Of a DNA stretch of 64,000 nucleotides, positions 45,113 through 56,500 are shown piece by piece. A program made the position numbers and the translations under genes. The notes under the pieces were generated by a model. The model saw only the letters and a program-made list of their open reading frames with translations. It made no database searches and had not been told where the DNA came from. Each line of letters opens with the position of its first letter. Positions within the stretch are counted from its first letter, which is position 1. The DNA comes from Monosporascus cannonballus (Eukaryota; Ascomycota; Sordariomycetes; Xylariales): contig QJNS01000014.1 of NCBI GenBank assembly GCA_004154925.1, positions 124,001 to 188,000 of the forward strand. The letters run 5' to 3'.

Positions 45113-46190
45113 GGTTGGCAATGAGGGAATAGATCAAGAGCGCCGGATAAAAGTGATAATGGCCAAGCGGGGAAGCAGCGTCTGAATAGCTCTGAAGGGG
45201 CCTGAAGGGATGAAGGGTGTATGAATTGGCAGGAGATTAGTGGAGGACCCCGACACCAGGCGAAAAAGCAATATAGTGAGAATGGACCTGTCCCTGGAAG
45301 AACCTGGAAGAACCTCAGCAATCTGCACAGCATCCTTTGTATTATTGTAGAATACTAAGTATAGCCTGCCCACAATTCAACCTCGGCTCATAGTTCGAGA
45401 AGCGCTCAACTCAAGACAAACCTGCCGCATTGGGTTTCATCAAGACCATGGGTCGTTCGTTTTGAGCGTGACGATGGGACCTTCTTAGACCCCGGTTTCC
45501 AGTCCCCGCGAGGAAATTACCTACAGGCATCGGAATGCTACATCGGGTTGCAACGGTCAGATCCCCGGGCTTGGCAGGGATGGGCATGGCGAAAGAACTC
45601 CGAACCCTGTTCTCCGCAGCATCAGGTTGGGCATGATGAAATCCAAACGGACTCTGCCGCTGCGTAACCAATCAGACAAGGAACACAGAACTTTCGGCCT
45701 GACATATAGTGCGAGTTTCGTGTCTGATTGAACGGAGATGGCACGGCTTGGCACGGTTGTGGGAGACAGCAGAATTACGGTACAGTTGCAACGATATGGC
45801 AGCTAAAATGCAACGTCCAAGAGGTTGGTAGGTTGACTACGTGACTCAGACCACCAACAGCATATTCTGTGCCGTTAGCACACAGGAATAACCGCGGGTC
45901 CCTGTTTAATATTGTTAACGTTGACTTGCAGGTAACAACACGACCTGTCTAATCAACCCCCCTGCAACTCTCGGGTATCGTCGTCGCACCGCGACGCTAC
46001 GCTATGCCACACCAATACGCCCAGCAAGATTCCTGAAATGATACACTGCGGCACAGGGAATAGCCTTCTCGCGCGTGGTTATTATGCTCGCCTTAGACAT
46101 ATTTTCCTGTTCTTGCTATCTAGAGACCTTGTTTGCAGTCATTATCCATTGGTCGTGGTTCGCTTTCACCCTCACGCACCAGCTCTCGTC
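45113..46190. other. Divergent promoter region between permease and 7TM gene
   Basis: About 1.1 kb between divergently transcribed genes. Frames at 45134-45754 on minus are not recognisable. A short duplicated block (GATGGCACGGCTTGGCACGG, about 45738-45757) is present. No defined regulatory site is claimed. Confidence 0.45.
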
Positions 46191-47488
46191 ATGGATCGTT
46201 CACTTACCGAGTCCGACTCGTTCAATACAGGACCTGTAGTGACAGGATCGAATTTGAACCCCATCATTCAAGTAGCAACATGGCTACTTGTAGCCATGAT
46301 GTCACTTGTGCTTAGTTTTCGCCTTCTGACGCGGTTCTTCATCAAGGGAAGCGCGCCCTTTATATTAGAGGATGCACTTATAATAATTTCATATGCAAGT
46401 ATCTCCAGACGATAGAGTTACGGATATTTCACTTACTCATGAGCAGGCCCTGGGCTTAGGTGAATCTATCACGATGGTTATACCGCAGAGTAGCATATTC
46501 GGAAAGGATTTGAGCGAAATTCCCGGGCGCGAACTAACGGCCGGTCTCAAGGTATGCACTCAACACGACTGGCACCCAGCCTATTGACAACTTGCCTAGA
46601 CCGGGTATGCGAGAGACATCTTGTTCATCCTTTGCATTGGCTGTTCCAAGCTGTCTGCCTGTACAAGCTTGTTTGCATTGTCCCCAAGCCGAAGCCATCG
46701 TTGGATAACGATGGCTTTAAGCATATTGATTGCAGTAGCTATTTTGTCCGGCTTGCTCTCAACTGCTTTGCAATGCGGGACCCAGGGGCCTTGGGTCAAT
46801 GGGGGGACATCCTGCCAGGGGCAGGTAAGACGCCCCCATCATTTTGATGGGATTAAACGCTGATGTTTCGTAGCGAGCTATTCTGGAGTACGTGGCAGTC
46901 ATGAGCATTGTAACCGACGCGGGGCTCATTGCAGTTCCAGTGGTAATCATATATCCACTACACATGTCTTTAAAGACGCGATTGATCATCTTGTCTTTCT
47001 ACTCGGCTCGACTTCTGTGCGTTAAACCATCCTCTCTAGCGTCTCATTGCCCCCTAATAGTTCTCAGGGTTATTATTGCGACTATTTGCCAGCTTATCTA
47101 CCTACCACGTCTCTTCTTAGCCAACTTCACTCTCCGTGCATTTCCATATTACATCTGCATGCAGCTCGTCCAGTTCACCAGCATATCGTCAGCCTGCGTT
47201 ATATACTTCTGGCCTTTTCTACGCTCGGTGGAAAGCGGATTGATGCTAGTTAACAACAACTCGATGTTCATTTCCCATTACCCGCTAGCAACACTTTCTC
47301 GCCCTGGTCCCTTCAAGACCCCAAGCTCAGGAAAGAGGGCTGACAGCAGGGAAAATGATCGAAGAGGCTACATCAAAATGACGCGAGACGTGTCCACCGA
47401 TGTTCCTGGAGTTTCTATTCAGGGGGAGAGGGGGTTAATGAACGAACACTTCGAGGTTGGCAAGGCGGACGGGGGTGATGTAGGGTAA
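46191..47488 (+). CDS. Pth11-like 7TM (rhodopsin-domain) membrane protein
   Basis: A fungal GPCR-like family often expanded in plant-associated ascomycetes; ligands are unknown. Five exons: 46191-46394, 46447-46551, 46600-46824, 46874-47016 and 47068-47488. The introns are 48-52 nt. All phases agree and give 365 aa. Blocks: IIQVATWLLVAMM and RLLTRFF (helix 1 and loop), EDALIIISY joined to ALGLGESITM, GYARDILFILCIGCSKLSAC (the helix with the family's kinase-like KLS/C pattern), ITMALSILIAVAILSGLLST, QCGTQGPWV, AILEYVAVMSIVTDAGLIAV then PVVIIYPLHMSLKTR, and FTSISSACVIYFWPFLRSVESG, ending in a cytosolic tail. The first intron needs a GC donor (GCAAGT at 46395) with CAG acceptor. No GT donor restores the frame. 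No CFEM domain is present, and no signal peptide is evident. The related relic at 11.7-12.5 kb shows the family has turned over here. Confidence 0.85.
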
Positions 47489-48177
47489 TATCAAGCGGTG
47501 TTGGTATAACGCTGACAGTAGAGTTGGGAGGGAGCTCTGTAGGCGAGCACATGTGGGAATTGCTATATGGAAATGCATCGCAACCAGCCTTTGCTCCTTC
47601 CCCTTATTATGAGGGAATACCAAGATGTACTAATATATGATACTGACACCACTTGAAGTACTATGAGCTTCAAATCGTTGTGGTTTTCATCACATGATCT
47701 ATGGACATCGGCCACTGCTTGTGGGTATCCGCATTCAACTCTGTATTCGAACTTTTTCCGGCCATTTGGCACCTCAGGTAAGGGTCATTCTGAGCGATTG
47801 GCGTCGAGTATCGTAGGCAGGATTGAATTAGCCTGACCTGTCTCTTTAGGGCTGTCAAACCTGAAAAATGTGAGGCCCCACACTAGGCGGGACATTATCA
47901 GGTCTTAAATCTCACAAGGGCGGAAAACGGCATTCATACTCATTCCAATTGGGACAAGAGCAATACATCATGGCAAGGTCAGAAACTGGCAAGAGCCCAA
48001 TGGTTCCTTGGGAATAAGATCCAACGTCTATGTTACTATCTCCCAGATACCGATATACTATGTGTGGAGACACCGCGATGGAACAGACCAACAAGCCGGG
48101 CACGATCAGACCACCATAGATCCAACACATAGCCTGCAGTGGGCTTACTCCACCGACGAGTTATGAACACGGTCGGG
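47489..48177. other. Intergenic, no gene supported
   Basis: 3' flanks of the 7TM gene and of the small secreted-peptide gene. Frames of 62-72 codons (for example 47563-47772, 47670-47858 minus) are not recognisable. Confidence 0.45.
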
Positions 48178-48389
48178 CTATTTGGTGATAGCCATGTCTT
48201 GATGAGCCTTCTCCTCCGACGCTTCAACCACAGGGCCGGCGCTAATAATGACATCTTTGCTGCGTCCGGCTGTTGGCTCGTTAGTGAACCGACAAAATGA
48301 TATGCTTCACGAAGCTTCATACCCAAAGGGATCGCGCTAACAAGTGCGCCAAACGCCAGCAGAGCCGTAATGAAGTTTTGGTGAAGCAT
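48178..48389 (-). CDS. Small secreted peptide, 52 aa, two exons
   Basis: This gene is invisible in a single frame. Exon 1 (48389-48323) encodes a signal peptide, MLHQNFITALLAFGALVSA. Then a 53-nt intron (48322-48270) follows with a textbook donor GTATGA, branch sequence CACTAAC 13 bases before the acceptor, and CAG. Exon 2 (48269-48178) continues in phase as GRSKDVIISAGPVV, EASEEKAHQD, MAITK and a TAG. Intron size equals those of neighbouring genes. The mature peptide would be about 30 residues, polar and without cysteine, with no internal repeat or paired-basic Kex2 site beyond a single RSK. I know no family. It could be a small secreted effector-like peptide, or a substrate of the UstYa-family protein encoded 0.7 kb away. 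Both are inference; chance cannot be excluded for so short a gene. Confidence 0.55.
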
Positions 48390-49121
48390 GTTTAGTGTCG
48401 TGTAAAAGCTTTGGATAGTAGACTTGATAAATGCGATAATAGTAACTATGAATTGGATAATAAGACACAATGGTATGTTGAGCAGTCGAGCTGGATAGAT
48501 GGGGACTATATATAATGAGAGGCAGCTGCTTGTCCTTGCAGCCTTATCGCCCGTGTCGGACCCTGTAGCTTACCCTAACCTTGAAGAAGACTTCGGCCTT
48601 GTGATCGCCCAGTACACCATCTGCACATTAACAATAGAGTTCCGCGGATGCCGCGGTGTACCCCTGTTCGTGGTCTCGGCCATGCTTGCCCGAAGAACCG
48701 GAGCCCCTGCCGCGATGAACTAACAAGTTTCTGTTATAGTGCATATGCACTCTCCGTTGTCCACTTGCCTCTACCTCATGGCTTGAGGTGGTAACATAGC
48801 ATGCATGATGCTTATACGAAAATTGCCTCTGGCTTGCCCGTATGGAAAAAGTTCAGGAAGCAGGCTGCCGATCCAAGGCTGCCAACGCTACCTGCTGGCG
48901 GTTTCCGTGTAATGGGACTTTTTCCTATTGAGTGCCCGAATCCTCCTATAACTGCCGACCAGACTGGCCATTTTACTGTCAAGGGCGCCTGTCTATGACT
49001 ACCTGAGTTGTTGAGAAAGCTCATATCTACCCCGAATCAGCAATTTGAGCGCTCAAGCTTTATTAGTTAAGTTATATCAAGCAACCTTCCCAAGTGTCCA
49101 ACCAAGTCCCATTCGTCAACT
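48390..49121. other. Divergent intergenic region between peptide and UstYa genes
   Basis: About 0.7 kb between the divergently oriented peptide and UstYa genes. A TATATATAA box lies at about 48504-48512. Frames at 48499-48723 and 48801-48998 are not recognisable. It might contain promoters for both genes. Confidence 0.4.
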
Positions 49122-50099
49122 GTGCGGTTGAAGTTCAAAGATCAAAGCGATCCTTTGCTCGAAGAGGACGAACCTAGCGACGTGTTGTCGGCGACGCGGC
49201 GTCCTCGATTGCACGGACTATTATGCTCATGGCTTAGTCGCAACATTCTGTCTTTGGCCATACTAGCGCTTTTACTTTATATTGCCACGTGTTTGACTAT
49301 CGTTATTGCCAAGGCGCCTACTTCTGCGTTTTCGAGAAAGGTGTGCAAAGGAGTTGACAGTCATGACTGTATGGTTTCTTCCTCCCTTATCATTGTTTCA
49401 AATTCTTACGAGAAGTAGCCCTGCCACGGGAAATATTAGAGTACGAAGAAAAGCAAGAGTGGTATGCACTTCAGCATCCCTGGGATATGGAGCCTTCAGA
49501 CGAGCTTGACGAGCTTTGGGAAGATCTTCTATATGGTAAGTAAATGGGCTTCAGACGCACCTCGTGGGTGCCTACTGAACTTTGGTGAAGCTTTAAACAT
49601 CCGAGTGACGCCGGCCGAGTTACAACGCCTGAACAAAAATACTACCAACCGTATCCAGGTCGATGGTGGTGATTACTTAGGTGTCCTGGGAGTTTACCAT
49701 CACCTCCATTGCTTAAACAACTTGCGCAGGCTGGTGCATTGGGACTACTATGGATCAAGGGTCGAGCATACGGGAAGCAATGGTCATGGCCCCTTCGATA
49801 AAGGGCACTCGGGTAGGTTCTCTTCTCTCCAACAAAAGCACCCCTATTTTAATAGCTGACCTAGCATAGATCATTGCATCAACGCCATTCGTCAGGCACT
49901 AATGTGCCATGCCAATACTGAAGTACACACAGGCATATGGGTTTATGACCCTGAAAGACCACAAGCCTCGAAGCTGGGCTCCCACTCGCTCACAACCTGC
50001 GTGAAATGGGACAGTCTGAATGATTGGGCGAAAGAGAGGGCACTCGTACCGGGGGAGTATACCTATCGGCCAGTGGATTACGACGAGAGCTTTGTATAG
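49122..50099 (+). CDS. UstYa-family (DUF3328) membrane protein, no ATG at expected start
   Basis: UstYa-like proteins take part in oxidative cyclisation of fungal ribosomal peptides (ustiloxin, phomopsin and related dikaritins) and in other secondary pathways. Four exons: 49122-49368, 49419-49535, 49591-49812 and 49870-50099. The introns are 50, 55 and 57 nt, and all phases match, giving 271 aa, the usual length. The N-terminus is cytosolic and acidic (KDQSDPLLEEDEPSD), followed by a single membrane helix (ILSLAILALLLYIATCLTIV). The luminal part has ILEYEEKQEWYALQHPW, ELDELWEDLLY, LNIRVTPAELQRLN, the first metal-type motif YHHLHCLNNLRR, and the second HCINAIRQALMCHAN, ending VKWDSLNDWAKERA. 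Both HxxHC-type motifs are intact. The frame opens at GTG 49122 after an upstream stop (49068-49070), with no in-frame ATG before the membrane helix. The start is either a mutated ATG, an unusual initiation codon, or in an unseen exon. The first intron's acceptor (TAG at 49418) is inferred. Confidence 0.85.
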
Positions 50100-50837
50100 C
50101 AAGAGACGGCGGTCACGCAATCTCAGGACCTCAAGCGATTCACTTACCGAGTTGGGGCGCCGCCTTCTTTCGGGTACCACTCGGGTAGCGTACGAAGCCT
50201 TACCGCTATCATGTGAGCAGATTTTTTTAGAGCGGCGGGAAAGTTCGGGAACAGCAAGCTTGGTAGAGAGTGGAAATTGTTAAACCCACCTAACCAGGTG
50301 TATCGTATGTCGTATCCATCTATGTATGTGGGCCACTGTGATACTGTCTTTTGGGCGGAAAAGGAGTAGGTAAGGTAGGGGAAAGAGATCGCTGTGGCAA
50401 AACCCAAAATGCACTCATTGTAGCGTATTCAGAAACGTATGGAGCTAACTGTGAGAACACAGCCCCCTAGGGCTAGCCGAAGAGACAGGGCTACGACAGG
50501 ACCCCATATAAATCCCAATAAGAACGTGTCCAGCAACAGTCGCGAATACGACCGACAAGGGCTCGTGGCTCAGTTGAGCTAACAATTGTTGATTGGTTAC
50601 ATCACATTAACGAAAGTTATTATGCCGCTTTTTTGCTACTAAAAGCCAACTTTTTACAAAGGAAAGTAACTACTATGGCAGCATGCGGTCCGTCTATTGA
50701 AACCTGGTAAATCTGTTAAATTTTAATGTTATATAACTATTAATCTCTTTTCAATTTTACTAATTTAAATAGTTCGTACGAAACATAGCAAAATTTTAAA
50801 TATTAGTTTTAAAACGAAAATAATTATATTACGAAAT
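50100..50837. other. Transition from gene island to AT-rich block
   Basis: GC falls off from about 50.6 kb. No gene is supported. The last 130 bp before the LTR are AT-rich but not alignable by eye to the retrotransposon interior. Confidence 0.5.
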
Positions 50838-51043
50838 TGTAAGATAATGGACAGCTATGAGCTGGGTAAGGTGATCTCCGACCAGTCGTAAAGCAGATTC
50901 CAAGAAGTAAGTGTATTAGGTTATTTCCATCTGGCGTTTCTTACTAGCTGCCAGATGGTGGATTTATACTAGTGAGTGGGTCGGTGGCTGATCGGTGGCT
51001 GGTCGGCTACCAGCCTCATCCTCATAGGGGCTGTATTCTCACA
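50838..51043 (-). repeat. Best-preserved LTR of the family
   Basis: 206 bp, TGTAAGATAATGG to TATTCTCACA, with canonical TG..CA ends. In coding sense it carries ACTAGTATAAATCC, a likely TATA box. It shows far fewer RIP-type changes than the other LTRs. The 5-bp flanks (GAAAT and TTTAT) do not match, so it is not a simple solo LTR. Confidence 0.9.
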
Positions 51044-53382
51044 TTTATAAGTTTGCAAATTTAAATCTTTTTTATAAGTATTACGGTTTTTTTTTATTAT
51101 TTTGCAATTAATTTCTGATTAAATATAATTTTAAGGTATTTTTATAAATAAAACGATTTTCGAAAGCCGTTATGTCGTTACGCTTCTTATTTATAAGCAT
51201 TTTCCGCCCGTTTTTCAACGTTTTAACAAAACTTTGATATTTATTAAAAATTATAATTAAAAAACGGCTTTGCCTGGCAAAATTATTATTAAACCCAAAT
51301 ACGTTAAGCGTTTTAAAAACGGCGCCTTATTTTCGATTAATAACAAATTATATTCCGGTTATTTAGGTTTTGCTTTTTATAAGGAATAAAATATTTTTAA
51401 ATTTTTTCCGGGTTTTACGTTTAACAAATTTAATAAACGTATTTGTTTTTTGCCGTTATATATTTTCCGATTATTTTCTGATATTCCTATATTAATTTCC
51501 TTAATACGCTTATTACGGGCTAATTAATACAAAATTTAATAATTAATTACGAAATTTTGTTTTTAAAATAAAAATTTAATTCTTTTTACGTTATTTATGA
51601 GTTTCCAATTAATATATAATAAGGTAATTTTTCGTTAAAGGCTTAAAAATAATTATATAATTAAATAATATTTTAATATTAATATTATAATTTTGTTTAA
51701 AATTATTTTTTATAATTTTTATAATTATTAAGCGATTAATTTCCGATCCGATTATTATTACTTTACGGTTTTTAGGTCGTTTAAATTTTTATATATATAT
51801 TTAATTTTTTTTTATAACGTTATAATATTTTAAGCGCGTATTTAAAATGTTTTCGGGGTTTTTACGTATTATATTTGGCGGGTTAATTTTCTTATTTGAT
51901 TAGGTATTTGCGTTATTCCCGGTTATTTTAATAACGGATAATATTTTTTATTATTTATTTTTCTTATTTTTCTATTAGGTCCGGTAACGTTATTTGGACG
52001 TTACCCGGTTCCCGGTTATGTTACGGTTTTAATAAGGATATTAAAAATATATTATATATTTATTAACATTTAAGAAAAAAATTATTTTGTACTCTTAAAA
52101 GCTTATTTATTCCTTAATTATAACTCGGATATAAATAAATACGAATTCTTTATTTTTAAATATAAAGTTTTTAATCGATAAATTTATTTATTACCTTAAT
52201 TAGAATTTTATAAGTATATAATATTAATTATAATATTTTTTAAGCTATTATTAATTTTTCTTAATATTTATATATTATTTGACGAATAACCGTTATTTTC
52301 TTAAAACGTTTTTTAACTATTTATATTTATCTTTTAAATTTTTATAAAAAGTATTTTATTATTTTTAAATAATACCTATATAAGGTTTCGAACGGAAAAC
52401 GGCCGGTAAATATATTTCGCATATTATTATATATAAATTTTGTATTTCGTAATAATTTTATTTAATTATTTTAATACTTATTAACGTAATTACGGAAATA
52501 ATATTTTAAAATTTAATAAATATGTTCCGTTTGCTTATCGGTTTGCGGATAATAAATGGTTAATATTTGCTGTTTTATTTTTTATTTTTTATAAATTTTT
52601 GCCTAGAATTAATTCGTTAATAATTTATTTTTATTATTAGTAATTCCGGCTGGCGTACCGAATTTACATTTAATTTTATTATAAAATAATCGGGTTAATT
52701 TAATTACGGTTAAGGTGTTAACCGTAAAATAAATAGTTTTAATTTCGTAAAGCGGTCGACGATTACCAGGATTACGTTATATTTTAATTTATTTATATTT
52801 AGGCTTTTAGGAAATCCCGTAATAAAATTTAACAAAAGTTTTTAAAAAAGTTATTTAAATAATGGTAAGGGTTATAATTATTTATATGGTTTATAACGTA
52901 ATTTTATTATGTTCTAGTAATTCGGATATTACTTAATATATTTTCGGATATTATTTATTATATTTTCCTAATAATGTTTTTTAATTATTAATTTTAACGT
53001 ACGGATATATCCTATATATTTTATTTTTAAATTATTATGGTATTAATTAATTAGCTATTTCCGTAAAACGCTTTATAACGAAATTAAGAATTTATTCCGA
53101 TAATATAAAACCTTATTTAAATTTAAAGAATATTTTTTTTATTCTGGCTTAGTATTTAATTATTCGTATTAATTTTATAATATTTAAATTTTTAATTTGT
53201 AATTTTCGAACTTAATCGTAAAATTATCGGAAAATTTTCGGCTAAAATATTATTTCGTTTTTAAATAACTTTTTTATTAAAAAACGTAAAACGTATTAAT
53301 TATAAATAATAATTTTAATATTAATTTCGTTTTCTTTAAATCTTTCGAAATTTAATCGTAATACGGTTACAGTTTACGATTA

Positions 53383-53588
53383 TGTAAGAATATAGCCCCT
53401 ATGAGGATAAGGCTAGTAATCGACCAGCTACCGATTAACCACCGATCTACTTATTAATATAAATTTACTATCTGGCAATTAATAAGAAACGCCAAATGGA
53501 AATAACCTAATATATTTACTTTTTAGAATCTGCTTTACGATTAATCGGAAATCACCTTACCCAACTTATAATTATTTATTATTTTATA
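53383..53588 (+). repeat. 5' LTR of nested element
   Basis: 206 bp, begins TGTAAGAATATAGCCCC. It pairs with 60560-60765. Confidence 0.9.
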
Positions 53589-56500
53589 ATTTTTCCATCT
53601 ACTATGGAAAATAATGCGATAATTACCAAAAGCAAAACTTACCGACTATAAAATAAACCTAGGTTATTAATCGAAAAAACCGCCAATCGGAACCCAACCG
53701 ACGAACGATCGATTACGGTACGGAAATAGGCGAAAAAGCTTATAACGGAACCTTAACGGATAAAGGATTATGGTTTCCGAAATCCTAAATCCCTTTATAC
53801 ATATAATAAAAATACGTCCCGATAATTATTAATTAAACGGTCGAAAAATAAACATAATATAATAAACGCGTTCCGGAATTTAAAATAAAAAAAGGTTAAA
53901 TTTTTTAATAATAATTAAATTTTGGAAATTATTCGTTAATAAAATAAATAATATTCGGAATTATTCCGATAATTAGCTAAATAATAGATAATAATATAAA
54001 TTAAAAAAATAAAATTTTATAAGTTAATTACGATATCGTTATAAAAGCCTAAAGACAATAAACGAATACCGTATTATAATTACCCGAAATTTTCCGAACG
54101 CGCATTAATTAAAAAAAAATTAAATAAAAATTATTACGAAAGCTTACGCCGAAAGGCTAGGGCGAAATGCCTTTATTTATATTTAATAAGTTATGGGCCA
54201 TATGGATATTTTTATTGCAAACGTTTAACGATTATACAATATTATATTTAATTATTTTAATTACGAAAAAAATTAAAAATAAAATATTTATGGATTTTTA
54301 TTAAAAAAGGTTACGTAAATCCTAAATTTTTCGATAAGGAATATAAAAAACAATTTATAAAACTACGATAATAATTCGATTAATTACCGTTAAACTTTTA
54401 TGTTAAATAAAAATTTTTAATTTATAAAATAAAGTTTATAAATGTTTTTAACCCGGAAAACGATTAAAATAATAATCGTTTTACTTTTAATTATTTTTAC
54501 AAATTAATATTAAGGTTATAAAATATTTTGTTACGGAAAAACGTTAAGTTAAAACGAATTAATAACGTAATAAATAAGGTAAAACGTTATTAAAACGCCT
54601 GGAAAAAGGCGAAAAAAAACCGATTATTTTCTGCCAAAAGTATTAATAAAAATAAATGATTTTATTTTAACGCTTTTAAAAAAAATAATCCCTAAAGCAA
54701 ATTAAAAACGTTACGTAAAAATAATAAGAATTACGGGCGTTTTTATATTCGGAAAATAAATAATCGCCAATTTAATTCCAATCGGAATAAATCTGTACAA
54801 CTTAATACCCTTAATTTTTATAAAGGCCTATTTAAATATTATAATTATAAAAAACCAAGTTATAAAAACGTAAATTATAAATTAAAAAGAGATACGAAAA
54901 TTTTATTATTCCGGTTATATAAAAACCGATTTCCGAAAGCCGTATAAAATGTTATAATATATAACGACAAATTAAATTAATCTTTAGATGTAAACCCAAA
55001 AAAAGAGCCGGAATAAACGTATACGTTTAATTTATTTCGGCTAATAATTATAGAACGGTTAAAATAAAGTTATTTTTTAAAAGGAGGGTATTTATTAAAA
55101 AAAGTACAAAGGACGTAACGGTATAAATGGATATGGATATTAAAGCATAAGTAAATATTATAAGCAGAAAATTAATAAGGAAGTTTAACCTTTAACTAAT
55201 TTCCGTAAATATTCCGGGCCTTATTAATGCTAACGGCGCATATATTAAATGTTATAAGGTTTATAAAATTCCTGTTAACATAATAAATAATAACGGAAAC
55301 GAACAAAAATTTAAACAAATTTACTTTATAATATGTTATAATTAAAAGGTACCCGATTTTTTATTATTTAAATCCGAAATAAATAAATTATGATTTTTAT
55401 TGGATATAATTATATATTAATAATTATACGGATTATTATAAAAGGTTAATAAATAAAAAATCGCAAACCTAGCGTTTTTTAATAAGCAAATTTATACCGT
55501 TAATTTAATAAGTTTAATGGAAAAGCTAAATATCCCGGAATTTAAGAAATAACAGGAATAAAAAATAACTAACTTCCTTATATATTTAAAGAATTTCCGG
55601 CAAATATATTCCGAAAAAATAACCAAAAAATACTTTAATTATTAAAAGCAAAATATGTAATAAATTTGATCCCAGGGAAAACGTTTTTATTCGGCCTAAT
55701 TTACCTTATTTCGGAAACCTAAAAGAAAATATTCGAAAAATATATCCGAAAAAATTTAAAAATAGGCCGGATATGTTATTCGAAAACGGATATAAAGGTA
55801 TTAATATTATTTGTATTTAAAAAGGACGGTAATTTCCGATTATACGTCGATTATAAAAAGTTAAATTAAATAATAATAAAAAATTAATACCCTTTATTTT
55901 TAATTTTAAAAGTAATAAATCGCCTAAGGTTAATTAAGATATTTTCGAAAATTAATTTTAAAAATATTTATTACCGTATTAAAATTAAAAAGAACAATTA
56001 ATAAAAAATTATTTTCCAAACGCGGTACGGGTAATTCAAATATATGGTTATATTATTTGGCTTTATTAATACGTTAATTACGTTTTAAGTTTATATACAT
56101 AAAATATTAATTAAATTAATTAATTATATATATATAATATATTTAAATAATTTAATTATTTATTCGGATAACGAAAAAAAATATACAAAATATTTCCAGC
56201 TAATTTATAAATAATTATTATAATATTAATTATTTACCAAAACGTTTAAATACAAATTCTTTAAAAAAAAATAAAGTTTTTAAAATTTATAATTAATACT
56301 GACAGCTTGGAAATAAACCGCCAACGGGTTAATGCTATTAAAATATAATTAAAACCAAAATTAATTTATAATATTTAAATATTTTTAGGATTCGCAAATT
56401 TTTATCGAAAATTTATCGCCCATTATTTGCGTATTACCGAACTTATTATTAAGCTTTTAAAAAAGGCGTAAGGCAAAAAAAAAGCAGCAAAATTCCGGTA

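Noticed and set aside
50838..51043. Simple solo LTR
   Set aside because: Flanking pentamers GAAAT and TTTAT differ, so the signature of a solo insertion is missing.
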